From: an uncultured Bacteroides sp.
GTDB lineage: Bacteria; Bacteroidota; Bacteroidia; Bacteroidales; Bacteroidaceae
Length of the DNA: 64,000 nt
Direction of reading: 5' to 3'
NCBI RefSeq assembly: GCF_963666545.1
Contig: NZ_OY762899.1
Location: forward strand, 3,910,365-3,974,364
Under the pieces are notes generated by a model that did not search any database, had not been told where the DNA came from, and worked only from the letters and a program-made list of their open reading frames with translations. The position numbers were made by a program, and so were the translations under genes. Positions 1-9,011 of this stretch are shown here, piece by piece. How positions within the stretch are numbered: position 1 is the first letter of the stretch; each line of letters opens with the position of its first letter.

Positions 1-1769
1 TCGGTTGCTTTGGCATATGCTCTCGTAAGGCGGTAGCAAATGGCTAAGTGCCGATTGGTCCACACATTATCGGGTTTTATCATGTCGGCTTTGAGGTAAG
101 CTTCAATGGCAAGTTCGTAGTTCTTTTCCTTTTGGCGGCAATAGCCTATCTTCTGAAACAGATCCGCATTTCCACCCACAAGGCCAATGACTTCCGTATA
201 CACTTCGGCAGCCTCTTTGGGGTGTTCTTTGCTGAAATAATAATTGCCCAATTGCATTAAGTATTCCGGTTTGAGAAGCGTTTCGCGAAGCACCGGATAT
301 TTGTGCAAGGAAACATAGCCATCAAAGATAGGTGGAAATTCTCGTTTGCGAGGGTAAACTTTGAAGAAACGGTATAGGCTGTGAAGATACTGATTGCACA
401 CTATTTCGGGTTGTTGGGCAACTTTCTTTAGTGATTCACCAGTATGCTTATCGCTGAATTCCTCCATCTGTTGTTCGGAAAGCTGGCTTAGCATCATCTC
501 TCGCTGACCTTTAGGGATGTGCATCATCGTGAAGCAAAGCGAATATTTGTCGCTGTCGCAGAAGAATCCTGAGTCAAGCACGAGGTCGATGATGCCATCG
601 TCCTGATTATTGTCGCTAAACTCTTTTATAATGGCGGAATGTTGTTTGTCGAAGGGGTAGAACCAATTGCTCAATGTTTTGAAGAACGGGTATGATTTTA
701 GTTGCGAGAATGTGCTCATATACACATCCGCACCTTCTATTTGTAGTTCGCTCATCTCGCGAAGTTTGTTTTCCAGATCCGATTGTTTCGGATTCTTCCA
801 ATCAGGATTCTGGTCGTCATTCTCTTCTTCAGATTCTTCAATGCCATATCTAAAGCCGCGCATATTAGCTTTCTTGAGCATTTCAGGGATAATTTCTTCA
901 CGCATTTTCTTATCTATCTTTTCCGTTTCCTGACAGCGCAACCACTGGATGTATGCACGGTTCATCTCTTTGCCAAACTTTTCATTTTCGTTGAGCAATG
1001 AGAGGCGTGCTGCTACTTCAGGATAAAAACTCAGGCGATCAGTGTATAGATGTATGATAAACATGATACCCACCAATGCCCGTTGGTTGATTTGTGCAAC
1101 AGGATGAGTATAAGCGTCAAAGAGCCACATCATCTTTTTTACGTCGAAACATTTCATTAAGCTGAGGGTGACGGCACTGACGAACAGGCTGGTATCGTTT
1201 GCCGTTATATGTTCCGATTTTAGGAACATAGCGGCTTCGTTTTCATCTTTCGTATTCCAAAAAGTGTTGGTCCACGTTATTTCAAATACGAGTTTAAGTG
1301 CTTCTTCGTGTTGCTTACGCACTTGGTTGGCCTCCTCGTTGGGCGTTTTGGGAAGAATATTTGCTACCGCCAGATTGTCGACGTATGATTCCAATTTTAG
1401 CCGGTTGTTTTCAAGACTTTCGAGAGGAAACGCTCTCAAACTTATCCTAAGGATATAATAAAAATCAATTGAGATGGCCGCGAGCCTGTCTATGTGGGCC
1501 TGGTCGGCTATCTCCATTGTGCCGGCCAGTAGTTTTAGGTATAGTTTTTTGCGGGCCGGATCTTCAACGCCTTGCTGCATATATTGCAACATATAACTAT
1601 AAGACGTTTGTATCTGCTCCAGTTTTTGATGCGTTTCCCAGTCAGCGCTATCGTGTAGATACTGACTAAGCATTGCCAAAGCTTCTTTGAGTCTTTTGTT
1701 ATATATAAGGTGAATGATTAGCTGATGCTGTTCATTGGTCTGTAGCTCATTATAATAATTTCCGGTCAT
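1..1769 (-). CDS. TPR-like repeat protein, partial (C-terminus beyond left edge)
   Basis: I read this open frame directly: it starts at the ATG complementary to 1767-1769 (MTGNYYNELQTNEQ) and runs without a stop to base 1, giving about 589 residues and continuing outside the window. The sequence is helical and charged, with no signal peptide or membrane segment. Near the left edge it has TPR-like helical pairs (AAEVYTEVIGLVG, then QKIGYCRQKEKNYELAIEAY, then DNVWTNRHLAICYRL). It lies 12 nt downstream of the DUF418 gene on the same strand, so the two are probably co-transcribed. Large cytoplasmic TPR proteins of this look occur in Bacteroides, but I cannot assign a function. The coding call is secure; the role is unknown. 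Confidence 0.8.
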   Translation of the reverse strand, partial: MTGNYYNELQTNEQHQLIIHLIYNKRLKEALAMLSQYLHDSADWETHQKLEQIQTSYSYMLQYMQQGVEDPARKKLYLKLLAGTMEIADQAHIDRLAAISIDFYYILRISLRAFPLESLENNRLKLESYVDNLAVANILPKTPNEEANQVRKQHEEALKLVFEITWTNTFWNTKDENEAAMFLKSEHITANDTSLFVSAVTLSLMKCFDVKKMMWLFDAYTHPVAQINQRALVGIMFIIHLYTDRLSFYPEVAARLSLLNENEKFGKEMNRAYIQWLRCQETEKIDKKMREEIIPEMLKKANMRGFRYGIEESEEENDDQNPDWKNPKQSDLENKLREMSELQIEGADVYMSTFSQLKSYPFFKTLSNWFYPFDKQHSAIIKEFSDNNQDDGIIDLVLDSGFFCDSDKYSLCFTMMHIPKGQREMMLSQLSEQQMEEFSDKHTGESLKKVAQQPEIVCNQYLHSLYRFFKVYPRKREFPPIFDGYVSLHKYPVLRETLLKPEYLMQLGNYYFSKEHPKEAAEVYTEVIGLVGGNADLFQKIGYCRQKEKNYELAIEAYLKADMIKPDNVWTNRHLAICYRLTRAYAKAT

Positions 1770-1781
1770 TTTTTCTTTTTT

Positions 1782-2960
1782 TTATTTTCTAATCCACGTC
1801 AGGCGTTTCCAGAGTCCTTCGAACGGACCGTGCTTGTGGCTCTTCAACCACCAAGAACAGAAAGCCATTTGAAGAAGCACAAAAACAATGCCAAAGATAA
1901 AGCTATAGGTAATGCCCATATATCTGCCAAGGAAGAAGCCCCAATGGTAGAAGAGCAGGGAACCGATGAGCGACTGACCGATGTAATTTGTCATACTCAT
2001 CTTGCCATAAGTGGTAAAACGCATTAGGAAGCTTCTGTCTTTTACTCGATAGAAGGTTAGCAAGCCTCCGGTAACGAGTATCACCATAAAGCTAAGGTTG
2101 CTCAGCGAGCTGATGATGAGTTGCAATGGGGTAAGCAGGGCAGCTCGGGATATGAAACCGGGTAACAGATTATTCAATCCATAAAGAGGGAAGAAACAGA
2201 GCAAGGCGATGCCCAACGATTTGAACCATAGCTGCTCGGTGCTGGTACTGTGTAAGAATAGTCGCTTGCGGCCCACTAGCATTCCGAAGAGGAACAATCC
2301 GGCCGTCTGCATGATGCGTCCATGCTCAAAGGCCCAGGTAAAGTTAGCCAACTGGCCTTCCCAGATGTTCATGCGTAATGTTTCGAGGAATGTGCCGCTC
2401 TTCTGCACTTCATAAGCTACGCCAAAGTAGTAGTTGCCCAAACTTGGTCCGGCAGTATAGTTGGGATCGATGAGGGCATAAATCACTTTTCCCCAATCAA
2501 GGGGTTGAAGTATTAACAAGGTACCAATGATCGCTACCGTGCGGTCGCTTAACTTGCAACAGATGGGTAGAACGATACCTATCACAGCATACATGGTTAG
2601 TATTTCACCGGTAAAGAAGGATGCGTTGAACTGTCCGATGATAAAGAGTAAAGTCAGTCGCCATAGAAACCTCAGACGGAAATCTTTTCCACGTCGTAGT
2701 TGGTTATCGTTCTGAATAAAGAAACTAAAACCGAACAGAAGAGCGAAGACTGCATAGGCTTTGCCACCGAAGGTGAAGAAGAGTCCGTCCCAAATAATAC
2801 GATCGGTAAACTTCATCCATTCAAAGGGGACGTTTTCGGGAAAGTAGTAGAAATTGAAGTGTTCGATGCTGTGCAAAATGATGATTCCCATTACGGCTAA
2901 TCCTCTCAATACGTCGGCTACGTCGACGCGGGCGTTTGTCTCGGCAATTTTCTGTTCCAT
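1782..2960 (-). CDS. DUF418-type integral membrane protein (YeiB-like)
   Basis: This 392-residue polytopic membrane protein opens with the acyltransferase-like motif DVLRGLAVMGIIILHS (about residues 15-30). It has roughly ten hydrophobic segments and ends in a DUF418-like block (YGKMSMTNYIGQSLIGSLLF, about 317-336). In this family the N-terminal part resembles membrane acyltransferases and the C-terminal part is DUF418; the substrate is unknown. The TPR-like gene follows after 12 nt on the same strand. Upstream lies a 550-nt region occupied by a dispersed repeat. No promoter of the TAnnTTTG type was seen directly before the start. Confidence 0.85.
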   Translation of the reverse strand: MEQKIAETNARVDVADVLRGLAVMGIIILHSIEHFNFYYFPENVPFEWMKFTDRIIWDGLFFTFGGKAYAVFALLFGFSFFIQNDNQLRRGKDFRLRFLWRLTLLFIIGQFNASFFTGEILTMYAVIGIVLPICCKLSDRTVAIIGTLLILQPLDWGKVIYALIDPNYTAGPSLGNYYFGVAYEVQKSGTFLETLRMNIWEGQLANFTWAFEHGRIMQTAGLFLFGMLVGRKRLFLHSTSTEQLWFKSLGIALLCFFPLYGLNNLLPGFISRAALLTPLQLIISSLSNLSFMVILVTGGLLTFYRVKDRSFLMRFTTYGKMSMTNYIGQSLIGSLLFYHWGFFLGRYMGITYSFIFGIVFVLLQMAFCSWWLKSHKHGPFEGLWKRLTWIRK

Positions 2961-3224
2961 GGTTTTAAGGGTCTTTTTAAGGTATTACTTAGTTGGCAAA
3001 TGTACAATATTATTTTATAAGTGCCTTCCTTTGTTGTGATAAAACAGTAGATGTAATGTCTTTTTTTAGGGATAATGAGGTTATTTTTCTCAAGAGACGA
3101 TTTATTGATTATTAACGGGAGAGGAGGGGGCCAAAAGGTAAAGGCGTTGTTAGACAGACAAATAGGTGTTTTTGGAAAACATAAAGGTGTTTGAGTGCTA
3201 ACAAATAAGCAGATTGCTGAAGTG

Positions 3225-3320
3225 CAACCGTCTTTTGGGTGAAGTGCAACCGTGCAAATTGGCAAGAGAACCGTGCAGATGCTTCAACTGAACCGTGCAG
3301 ATGAGTAAAGAGAACCGTGC
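3225..3320 (-). repeat. Tract of degenerate TGCACGGTT repeats
   Basis: On the minus strand the core TGCACGGTT occurs four times, plus a GACGGTTGCAC variant, at about 20-24 nt intervals. The cores are followed by variable CTCTT, CAGTT or GCACTT. The second copy of the element (about 55040-55140) carries related but more decayed units. Unit length and sequence vary too much for a CRISPR array. Confidence 0.7.
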
Positions 3321-3369
3321 AGTTGATCGATAAAGCACTGCGTTGAGGCAATCCGAACTGTTTGGGCAC

Positions 3370-3436
3370 AAAAAAAGGAAGAAGTCGCAACTTCTCCCTT
3401 TTACCGTAATTTAAATTCAAACTACTTTATGATTAC
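3370..3436 (-). ncRNA. Predicted small RNA, copy 1
   Basis: A promoter lies just upstream (minus strand, 3442-3472). From the expected start near 3436 the transcript would contain hairpin 1 (GTAGTTT, 6-nt loop, AAATTAC, with one G-U pair), the linker GGTAA, and hairpin 2 (AAGGGAGAAGT, loop TGCG, ACTTCTTCCTT), then seven T residues. Hairpin 2 plus the T-run is a textbook intrinsic terminator. Compared with the copy at 54966-55034, hairpin 2 has changed an outer C-G pair to A-T and one C became T giving a G-U pair, so pairing is preserved. No reading frame of note is inside. Confidence 0.65.
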
Positions 3437-3441
3437 GCTAA

Positions 3442-3472
3442 CAAAGGTAATACATTTCGCATCCAAAGTCAA
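3442..3472 (-). promoter_or_regulatory. Promoter of small-RNA copy 1
   Basis: On the minus strand TTGA (3472-3469) is separated by 19 nt from TACCTTTG (3449-3442), which fits the Bacteroidetes -33/-7 pattern. The bases around it (TTGACTTTG and AATGTA before the -7 box) are also conserved in the copy at 54930-54960. Confidence 0.7.
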
Positions 3473-3513
3473 GCGTTTTGGGTGAAAAAAAAAGATTATA
3501 TCCTACGAAAGAA

Positions 3514-4533
3514 TTAAAATCTCACTTGTACCTGTGCCTGAATCAAATTGCTATTATCTTGCTGTGTCTTGTTGCAGAAAGTGTATTGGGCTTGCAGTCG
3601 GCAGCGAGGGTAAAACCAATATTGCACTCCTGTCACATAGTCCGTTTGCTTGTCTGCTATCCGTTTGTCTCTGTTGAGATAGTCATAAGAAGCAATCAAG
3701 TCGATCTTAGGCAGCACATGAAAATTGGCCGTGGCATAAAATCCGTCACTCTTCACTTCGCCATCTTTTCCGCCCATATATTCGGTGCGTAAGTTTAGGG
3801 ATTTCGTCTTTATTACGGCTCCCAGAGCCCAACGATTACGAGTGTAACTGTCGCCCACACTTAAATCAGGGTTGATCGAGGAAGTTGCCACTGCACAACC
3901 TTTACCTTTAACGAATGAGCCACCTACAGAGAGCCATTTCAAAGGGTTTGCCATCAAGCTACCCACAATATCCTTATGATTATTCTGATCTTTAATGTTG
4001 ATGCCTTGCCCGTTCATTACGCCAAGATTGTAGCTGATAAGCTTCTGAAACAGATCACCGTAAATCATTACTCCCGCATCACGACCACCGGTGCTACCGT
4101 ATAGTTTATCACTATTGTCCATTCCGGCCAGATAGTTGGTGGCCAATGAACCACAGTTGATCAATTCAACGTCGGAGAGAGACATCTGATTTTCGATGCC
4201 GTATGCCGTTTTAAACTGTCCAAGGCGAGCAGTAAGCCCCGGCAAGAACTGATAGTCGGTGTACATTTCAAGTAAGTTTCCGCCTCCATTGAAATTGTAC
4301 ATGAAGTAACACGACCACTCTTTGGTGATCTGTCCGTGTGCCATGAAGATAATCCGTTTAATTTCGAAGGTGTTATCCACCTCTTTTGAGTCGTCATACG
4401 TATATCCCGCATGTGCGTATCCCGACAGTGTAATGCGTTCTTTCAACGTGTTTATAACTTTTTGGACTTCTTCTTGAGCTTTGATGCTGCTTAAAGTGAT
4501 AACAGCCAGAACGGTAAGTAAAATACGTTTCAT
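3514..4533 (-). CDS. Outer-membrane porin, phosphate-selective-porin-like
   Basis: The 339-residue product has a clear signal peptide (MKRILLTVLAVITLSSIKAQ) and then alternating amphipathic strands typical of a beta-barrel, ending in an aromatic residue (QAQVQVRF) as outer-membrane proteins do. Segments such as ITLSGYAHAGYTYDD, the FEIKRIIFMAHGQITKEW block and LTARLGQFKTAYGIENQ resemble the OprO/OprP porin family. It starts 48 nt after an ABC substrate-binding lipoprotein on the same strand, so the pair probably acts together: the porin would admit a small solute that the lipoprotein binds. The actual solute cannot be read from the sequence. Confidence 0.85.
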   Translation of the reverse strand: MKRILLTVLAVITLSSIKAQEEVQKVINTLKERITLSGYAHAGYTYDDSKEVDNTFEIKRIIFMAHGQITKEWSCYFMYNFNGGGNLLEMYTDYQFLPGLTARLGQFKTAYGIENQMSLSDVELINCGSLATNYLAGMDNSDKLYGSTGGRDAGVMIYGDLFQKLISYNLGVMNGQGINIKDQNNHKDIVGSLMANPLKWLSVGGSFVKGKGCAVATSSINPDLSVGDSYTRNRWALGAVIKTKSLNLRTEYMGGKDGEVKSDGFYATANFHVLPKIDLIASYDYLNRDKRIADKQTDYVTGVQYWFYPRCRLQAQYTFCNKTQQDNSNLIQAQVQVRF

Positions 4534-4581
4534 ATAATTTGATTAATTGATCTCTTGTGTTTGTTGAATGTGGTTATTTTA

Positions 4582-5547
4582 TTATTCGGTCTCTGTTGCT
4601 ACATCAGGTTGTGTATAGATGGAATCTACGATATTTTTTATACTGTACGTGTTCGGCAATAGATTCTTCGCCTTTAGCCAGGCAATGGTGCCTTCCAGAT
4701 CTTTGGCGGCAGGCAGAGCGGCATACTGATATTGCGGCAAGGCAATAATGCCTGCTAATGCTTCCGGCACTCCGGCATCTTCTATCAGTATCTGTTTCCA
4801 CTCTTTCAGTGGGTGCGCATGGATGTAATCAACAGCTAAATTATATCCTTTGACCAATCGTTTAATCTCTTCCGATTTATTCTTCAATGCCTTTTCAGAG
4901 AAGATCGTTCCGGTAATCGACAGGCCTAGTTCCTGCGTACTGATGAGTGATTTATGTCCGTTGTTCATTGCGATGGTGGCAAAAGGATCAGAAAAGACTG
5001 ATGCATCAACTTGTCCGTATTGAAGCATCTCCAGTCGGAGGGGAATGTTGTTTATTTCCGGTTTATTCACTTCTGCGAGAGTAATGCCGGCCTTGTTGAG
5101 AATGAAGTCCGTAACATAGTCTATCACGCTGTTGTGCGATACGGCTATGTTCTTTCCTTTTAATTGAGAGAGTGATTTGATACCGCTTTCTTTTCCGGCT
5201 ATGAAGCAGAAGTAGCCATCGTTCTTCATGATGATTTTCAATGGAGTATGGTGCGATTGCAGAATGGCGGCATTGGTGTAGTCAATAATCGTTCCGTCTA
5301 TGTCGCCCGATTGAAAGGCGGCGTCGCGGTCGGTGGCCGAGAAGAACTTCACGATGTTTACTTTCAATCCCAGAGAGTCATAAATGCCTTCTTTCTCTGC
5401 GATGATAAACGGAACATAGTCCATAGAGGACATGACTCCTAAGCTGATGGGTTGCAACTCAATTGAAATAACCTTTTCTTTTTTGCTTCCGGTGCATCCC
5501 GAGAGTATTAAAAGGATTGAAGAACATACAAGTAGAATTTTCTTCAT
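4582..5547 (-). CDS. ABC-type substrate-binding lipoprotein (NMT1/SsuA-like)
   Basis: This 321-residue protein has a lipoprotein signal (LLILSGC at the N-terminus, Cys about residue 18). Its periplasmic domain is of the NMT1/THI5/SsuA type: MSSMDYVPFIIAEKEGIYDSLGLKV, then a DRDAAFQSGDIDGTIIDYTNAAI block and LSQLKGKNIAVSHNSVIDYVT. Such proteins bind thiamine precursors, sulfonates or related small anions. No permease or ATPase gene is adjacent; the only partner is the downstream porin. Anchoring to a lipid in the periplasm is expected. The ligand is unknown. Confidence 0.85.
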   Translation of the reverse strand: MKKILLVCSSILLILSGCTGSKKEKVISIELQPISLGVMSSMDYVPFIIAEKEGIYDSLGLKVNIVKFFSATDRDAAFQSGDIDGTIIDYTNAAILQSHHTPLKIIMKNDGYFCFIAGKESGIKSLSQLKGKNIAVSHNSVIDYVTDFILNKAGITLAEVNKPEINNIPLRLEMLQYGQVDASVFSDPFATIAMNNGHKSLISTQELGLSITGTIFSEKALKNKSEEIKRLVKGYNLAVDYIHAHPLKEWKQILIEDAGVPEALAGIIALPQYQYAALPAAKDLEGTIAWLKAKNLLPNTYSIKNIVDSIYTQPDVATETE

Positions 5548-5572
5548 GATGGTGTTTTAAGAGTATAAGATT

Positions 5573-5612
5573 AAAAAAATAGGCAACCTTCCCGGGGGAA
5601 AGCTGCCTATAA
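5573..5612 (-). terminator. Intrinsic terminator after pgk
   Basis: On the minus strand a 14-bp stem (ATAGGCA... pairing with ...TGCCTAT, two G-U pairs) is followed directly by TTTTTTT. It lies between the pgk stop and the start of the substrate-binding lipoprotein. Confidence 0.8.
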
Positions 5613-5630
5613 GTATGTGCTTTGCGAGAA

Positions 5631-6890
5631 TTATCCTTTGATAGCGGCGATACCCGGAAGAACTTTTCCTTCGATTGCTTCAAGCAATGCTCCACCACCT
5701 GTAGAAACGTAAGATACGCCATCGGCTAAACCGAACTTGTTAACACAAGCCACAGAATCGCCACCACCTACTAGTGAGAAAGCACCATTCTTAGTCGCTT
5801 CAACGATTGCTTCGCCTACCGACTTAGACCCGTGAGAGAAGTTTTCAAATTCGAATACTCCTGTAGGGCCGTTCCAAAGAATAGTCTTTGATTCTTTGAT
5901 TACTTTCGCATAAATTTCTTCAGTCTTAGGGCCGATATCAAGTCCGGACCATCCGTCAGGAATTACGTCGTCGTCAACAAACTGAGTGTTGGCGTCATTT
6001 GAAAAGCTATCGGCTATCTTAGCATCCACAGCAATGATTAGCTTAACGTTATTCTTCTTTGCTTTTTCAATCAGTTCCAAAGCCAACGGCATTTTATCGT
6101 CTTCGCAGATAGAAGAACCGATCTTTCCACCCAAGGCCTTAGTGAAAGTAAATGTCATACCACCGGTGATAATCAGGTTATCAACCTTTGAAAGTAAATT
6201 CTCGATGATTTCTATTTTAGAAGACACCTTTGAACCACCCATGATAGCAGTAAACGGACGCTTAATATCGTGCAATATTTTATCAACCGCAGTTACCTCT
6301 TTATTCATCAGGTAACCGAACATCTTGCTGTCAGTATCGAAATAGTCAGCAATCAGTGCAGTAGAAGCATGTGCGCGGTGAGCAGTACCGAAAGCATCGT
6401 TCACGTAGCAATCAGCATACGAAGCCAATTTCTTGGTGAATTCCTTTTGGCTTGCCTTTATTGCTTTCTTAGCAGCCGCTTTTTCTTCATCCGTAGCATC
6501 TTCTGCCAATCCTCTTGGTTTACCTTCTTCTTCAGCATAGAAGCGAAGGTTTTCAAGTAATAAGGCTTCGCCCGGTTTCAGAGCAGCAGATTTAGCAACA
6601 GCTTCTTCGCCTATGCAGTCGTTAGCAAACTGCACTTCAACGCCTAGTAATTTAGATACATGAGCTACAATGTGCTTCAAAGAGAACTTATCAGTAGGTC
6701 CTTTAGGACGGCCCAAGTGAGAACCAATGATAAGGCTACCACCATCAGAAAGAATCTTCTTTAAAGTAGGGAGAGCAGCGCGGATACGATTGTCATCTGT
6801 AACGTTGAAGTTTTCGTCCAAAGGTACATTGAAGTCCACTCTGACGAATGCCTTTTTGCCGGCAAAATTGAATTGGTCAATTGTTTGCAT
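5631..6890 (-). CDS. pgk: Phosphoglycerate kinase
   Basis: The 419-residue enzyme transfers the acyl phosphate of 1,3-bisphosphoglycerate to ADP in glycolysis. It shows the whole family signature set: [14 protein letters not shown] near the start, [29 protein letters not shown], the nucleotide-binding [11 protein letters not shown] and [13 protein letters not shown], and the C-terminal [13 protein letters not shown]. Length is normal for bacterial PGK. It is cytoplasmic. It is the last gene of the collinear series pheS, MFS, nth, pgk, but it has its own TAACTTTG box and its own terminator. Confidence 0.98.
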   Translation of the reverse strand: MQTIDQFNFAGKKAFVRVDFNVPLDENFNVTDDNRIRAALPTLKKILSDGGSLIIGSHLGRPKGPTDKFSLKHIVAHVSKLLGVEVQFANDCIGEEAVAKSAALKPGEALLLENLRFYAEEEGKPRGLAEDATDEEKAAAKKAIKASQKEFTKKLASYADCYVNDAFGTAHRAHASTALIADYFDTDSKMFGYLMNKEVTAVDKILHDIKRPFTAIMGGSKVSSKIEIIENLLSKVDNLIITGGMTFTFTKALGGKIGSSICEDDKMPLALELIEKAKKNNVKLIIAVDAKIADSFSNDANTQFVDDDVIPDGWSGLDIGPKTEEIYAKVIKESKTILWNGPTGVFEFENFSHGSKSVGEAIVEATKNGAFSLVGGGDSVACVNKFGLADGVSYVSTGGGALLEAIEGKVLPGIAAIKG

Positions 6891-6936
6891 AATACTCTAT
6901 TTTATTTAAAAGTGTTAGTACTTTTTTCGATGAGCG

Positions 6937-6944
6937 CAAAGTTA
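6937..6944 (-). promoter_or_regulatory. -7 promoter element of pgk
   Basis: TAACTTTG on the minus strand, 46 nt before the pgk start, matches the Bacteroidetes TAnnTTTG box. No clear -33 TTTG was seen at the usual distance. Confidence 0.6.
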
Positions 6945-6975
6945 GTACATATTTCTCTTTTTCGCTATGAATTTA

Positions 6976-7650
6976 TTATTTATTCTTGTCTTTTTCGGCC
7001 TCTTTACTTAGTTTATGCATGTCGGAATAATAAGCACACATTGGCCTGAGGCCACACTCTTCGCACTTTGGAGTACGGGCTTGGCAGATGTATCTTCCGT
7101 GCAGTATGAGCCAGTGATGAGCAATAGGTACCAGCTTCTTGGGAATGTATTTTATCAGTTCTTTTTCCGTAGCGAGAGGTGTCTTTGAATTAGTTGTCAG
7201 TCCGATGCGGTTGGAGACTCTAAACACGTGTGTGTCTACTGCCATGGCGGCTTTGTTGAACACGACAGATTGAATGACATTGGCTGTCTTTCGTCCCACA
7301 CCGGGGAGTTTGATGAGTTGTTCCAGTTCGGCCGGCACTTGGCTACCGAAGTCACTCGTCAGCATGCGTGCCATGCCCACCAGATGTTTGGCTTTATTGT
7401 TTGGATAAGATACACTGCGGATGTATTCAAACACTACTTCGGGAGTGCTGGCAGCCAGTGCTTCCGGGGTGGGGAAATCACTAAATAACTTTGGAGTAAT
7501 CATGTTCACTCGCTTGTCTGTGCATTGAGCGGAAAGGATGACGGCTATCAGGAGCTCGAACGGATCGTTGTAGTGCAGTTCTGTTTCGGCCACAGGTACA
7601 TTTTCCTGAAACCAAGCAATTACTCTTTCATATCTTTCTTTCTTTCTCAT
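6976..7650 (-). CDS. nth: Endonuclease III (base-excision repair DNA glycosylase/AP lyase)
   Basis: The 224-residue protein has the helix-hairpin-helix LPGVGRKTANVI with the catalytic lysine (K121) and the catalytic aspartate in AVDTHVFR (D139). The C-terminal iron-sulfur cysteines are spaced C-X6-C-X2-C-X5-C (C189, C196, C199, C205). These are the complete hallmarks of Nth, which removes oxidised pyrimidines and nicks the abasic site. It follows the MFS gene by 38 nt, suggesting shared transcription. Confidence 0.97.
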   Translation of the reverse strand: MRKKERYERVIAWFQENVPVAETELHYNDPFELLIAVILSAQCTDKRVNMITPKLFSDFPTPEALAASTPEVVFEYIRSVSYPNNKAKHLVGMARMLTSDFGSQVPAELEQLIKLPGVGRKTANVIQSVVFNKAAMAVDTHVFRVSNRIGLTTNSKTPLATEKELIKYIPKKLVPIAHHWLILHGRYICQARTPKCEECGLRPMCAYYSDMHKLSKEAEKDKNK

Positions 7651-7688
7651 CCTGTTTTTTATTTTGTTTTCTTTCTCAGAACAAGCAT

Positions 7689-8885
7689 TTATCTCAGTTT
7701 GTTTCGCTCAAAGTGTGGTGCCACCTTTAACCGAAAGTAAAAGGTAGAAACCACGGTGAGGCAAGCACCGAAAAGATAGGCTGCGTCAAAGGAGGTGATT
7801 TGAGCGATGTATCCTCCGGCGGTAAGCCCGATGCCGATGCCCACATCCCACGAAGTAAGATAGGTGGACGTGGCTGTTCCGCGTTTACTGTTGGGCGCCA
7901 AGTTGACAAACAGAGAGTTAAATGCCGGAAACATAGTGCCGAAACCAATGCCGAGAAACAGAGCTATACCAAAAAACAAGTAGGTGGCAAATGTGGTATT
8001 CCACTTCATCAGCATACCACAAGCACTTAGCGCAAAGAAACAGAAACATACCAGATAGAGTCCCAGTGCGATGACCTGCGTGATACGCCCTTTGTCTACC
8101 TGTCGCCCCGAAAACATGCGTGATACGGCCATGCCCACTGCCATAAAAGTGAAGAAGAGGCCCGAACTGATTGTGATACCTATCTCTTTGGCATACATAG
8201 CCACGTAGGTACTGGTCATACCATAAGGGATGGAAAGCAATAACAAAGAAATTCCTGCAGGAATACCTTTCAGCAATACAAATCGGTCGAACGAGATCGG
8301 CTCACTCTGTACAGGTTGCTTTGCCGGTGTTTTCACCAGACAAGCCATGATGAATCCGAGAGACCCTGAAACCAATGAGAAGGTGAAGATGGCTTGGAAG
8401 GAACACGTGTCGTGCATGAAAAGTCCCACCATAGGGCCGATGCTCATGGCCATGTTATTCATCAGTCCGTAGTATCCCACCGCTTCTCCACGACGCGAAG
8501 AGGGTGTGATGTCTATCACGATGGTGTTGCCCGCTACTGTTACCATGCCAAAAGCCAATCCATGTACTACCCGCAACATGACGAATAGCATCAGTACTCC
8601 TGCCAGCAGGTAACCGGCAAAGATGGTTGTGAAAATGAAATAAGCAATCAGGTAAAGTGGTTTGCGCGCAAGTGTGTCGAGTAAATAACCGGAGAATGGG
8701 CGGATGCAAAGTGCGGCAATGGTGTAACAGGATAAGATGATGCCAACAGCTGCATTACCGGCCTGAAATACTTCCTTCAGGTAGAATGGAAGTACGGGAA
8801 GTATCAGATAAAAGGCAAAGAACAAAAGAAAATTTGCCGCCAGGATGCGACAATAATCCGGGGTTACCAGTTTGTCTTTTGCCAT
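7689..8885 (-). CDS. MFS transporter
   Basis: This is a 398-residue inner-membrane protein with about twelve hydrophobic segments. It has MFS landmarks: the loop 2-3 motif variant GYLLDTLARKPLYL (about 68-81), RVVHGLAFGMVTV (about 108-120) and the ITPSSRRGEAVGYYG stretch, which is common in drug/sugar efflux members. The substrate cannot be inferred. It sits between pheS and nth on the same strand. Confidence 0.88.
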   Translation of the reverse strand: MAKDKLVTPDYCRILAANFLLFFAFYLILPVLPFYLKEVFQAGNAAVGIILSCYTIAALCIRPFSGYLLDTLARKPLYLIAYFIFTTIFAGYLLAGVLMLFVMLRVVHGLAFGMVTVAGNTIVIDITPSSRRGEAVGYYGLMNNMAMSIGPMVGLFMHDTCSFQAIFTFSLVSGSLGFIMACLVKTPAKQPVQSEPISFDRFVLLKGIPAGISLLLLSIPYGMTSTYVAMYAKEIGITISSGLFFTFMAVGMAVSRMFSGRQVDKGRITQVIALGLYLVCFCFFALSACGMLMKWNTTFATYLFFGIALFLGIGFGTMFPAFNSLFVNLAPNSKRGTATSTYLTSWDVGIGIGLTAGGYIAQITSFDAAYLFGACLTVVSTFYFRLKVAPHFERNKLR

Positions 8886-8952
8886 CGTTTCGTATTTTAA
8901 GTTTCCATTCGTAGGAACACATCTTTTGTGTTACCTATTATTTCATTTCACT

Positions 8953-8994
8953 TAGAGATGCCGAACATTAGTTCAGTATCTCTAAATGAACTCT
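8953..8994 (-). terminator. Hairpin after pheS
   Basis: Minus-strand sequence downstream of pheS folds into an imperfect stem (TTTAGAGATACTGAAC pairing with GTTCGGCATCTCTAA, 4-nt loop). There is no clean T-run, so it may be a weak terminator or an RNA-stabilising hairpin before the MFS gene. Confidence 0.45.
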
Positions 8995-9011
8995 CTTCAT
9001 GCAAAATGACT

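Larger units (their letters stand above)
3069..3449 (-). repeat. Dispersed small-RNA element, copy 1
   Basis: Most of the 553-nt gap between the DUF418 gene and the porin is one copy of an element that also occurs, inverted, at about 54953-55290. Reading the minus strand, shared blocks in order are: a promoter, an ATCATAAAGTAGTTT block, a terminator hairpin, a tract of TGCACGGTT repeats, CTTATTTGTTA, and a tail close to CCGTTAATAAT followed by AAATCGTCTCTTGA. Spacer sequence between the blocks has diverged. Short open frames cross it but start and stop at random, so I treat it as noncoding. Confidence 0.85.

Noticed and set aside
1..1769. Several plus-strand frames of 60-96 codons
   Set aside because: They are shadows of the long minus-strand open frame that reaches the left edge.
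3225..3320. CRISPR-like array
   Set aside because: Units are short, uneven (about 20-24 nt) and degenerate, with no constant spacer length and no cas genes.
2918..3420. Two overlapping minus-strand frames of about 100 residues
   Set aside because: They lie in the dispersed small-RNA element, have low-complexity translations and no counterpart in the second copy.
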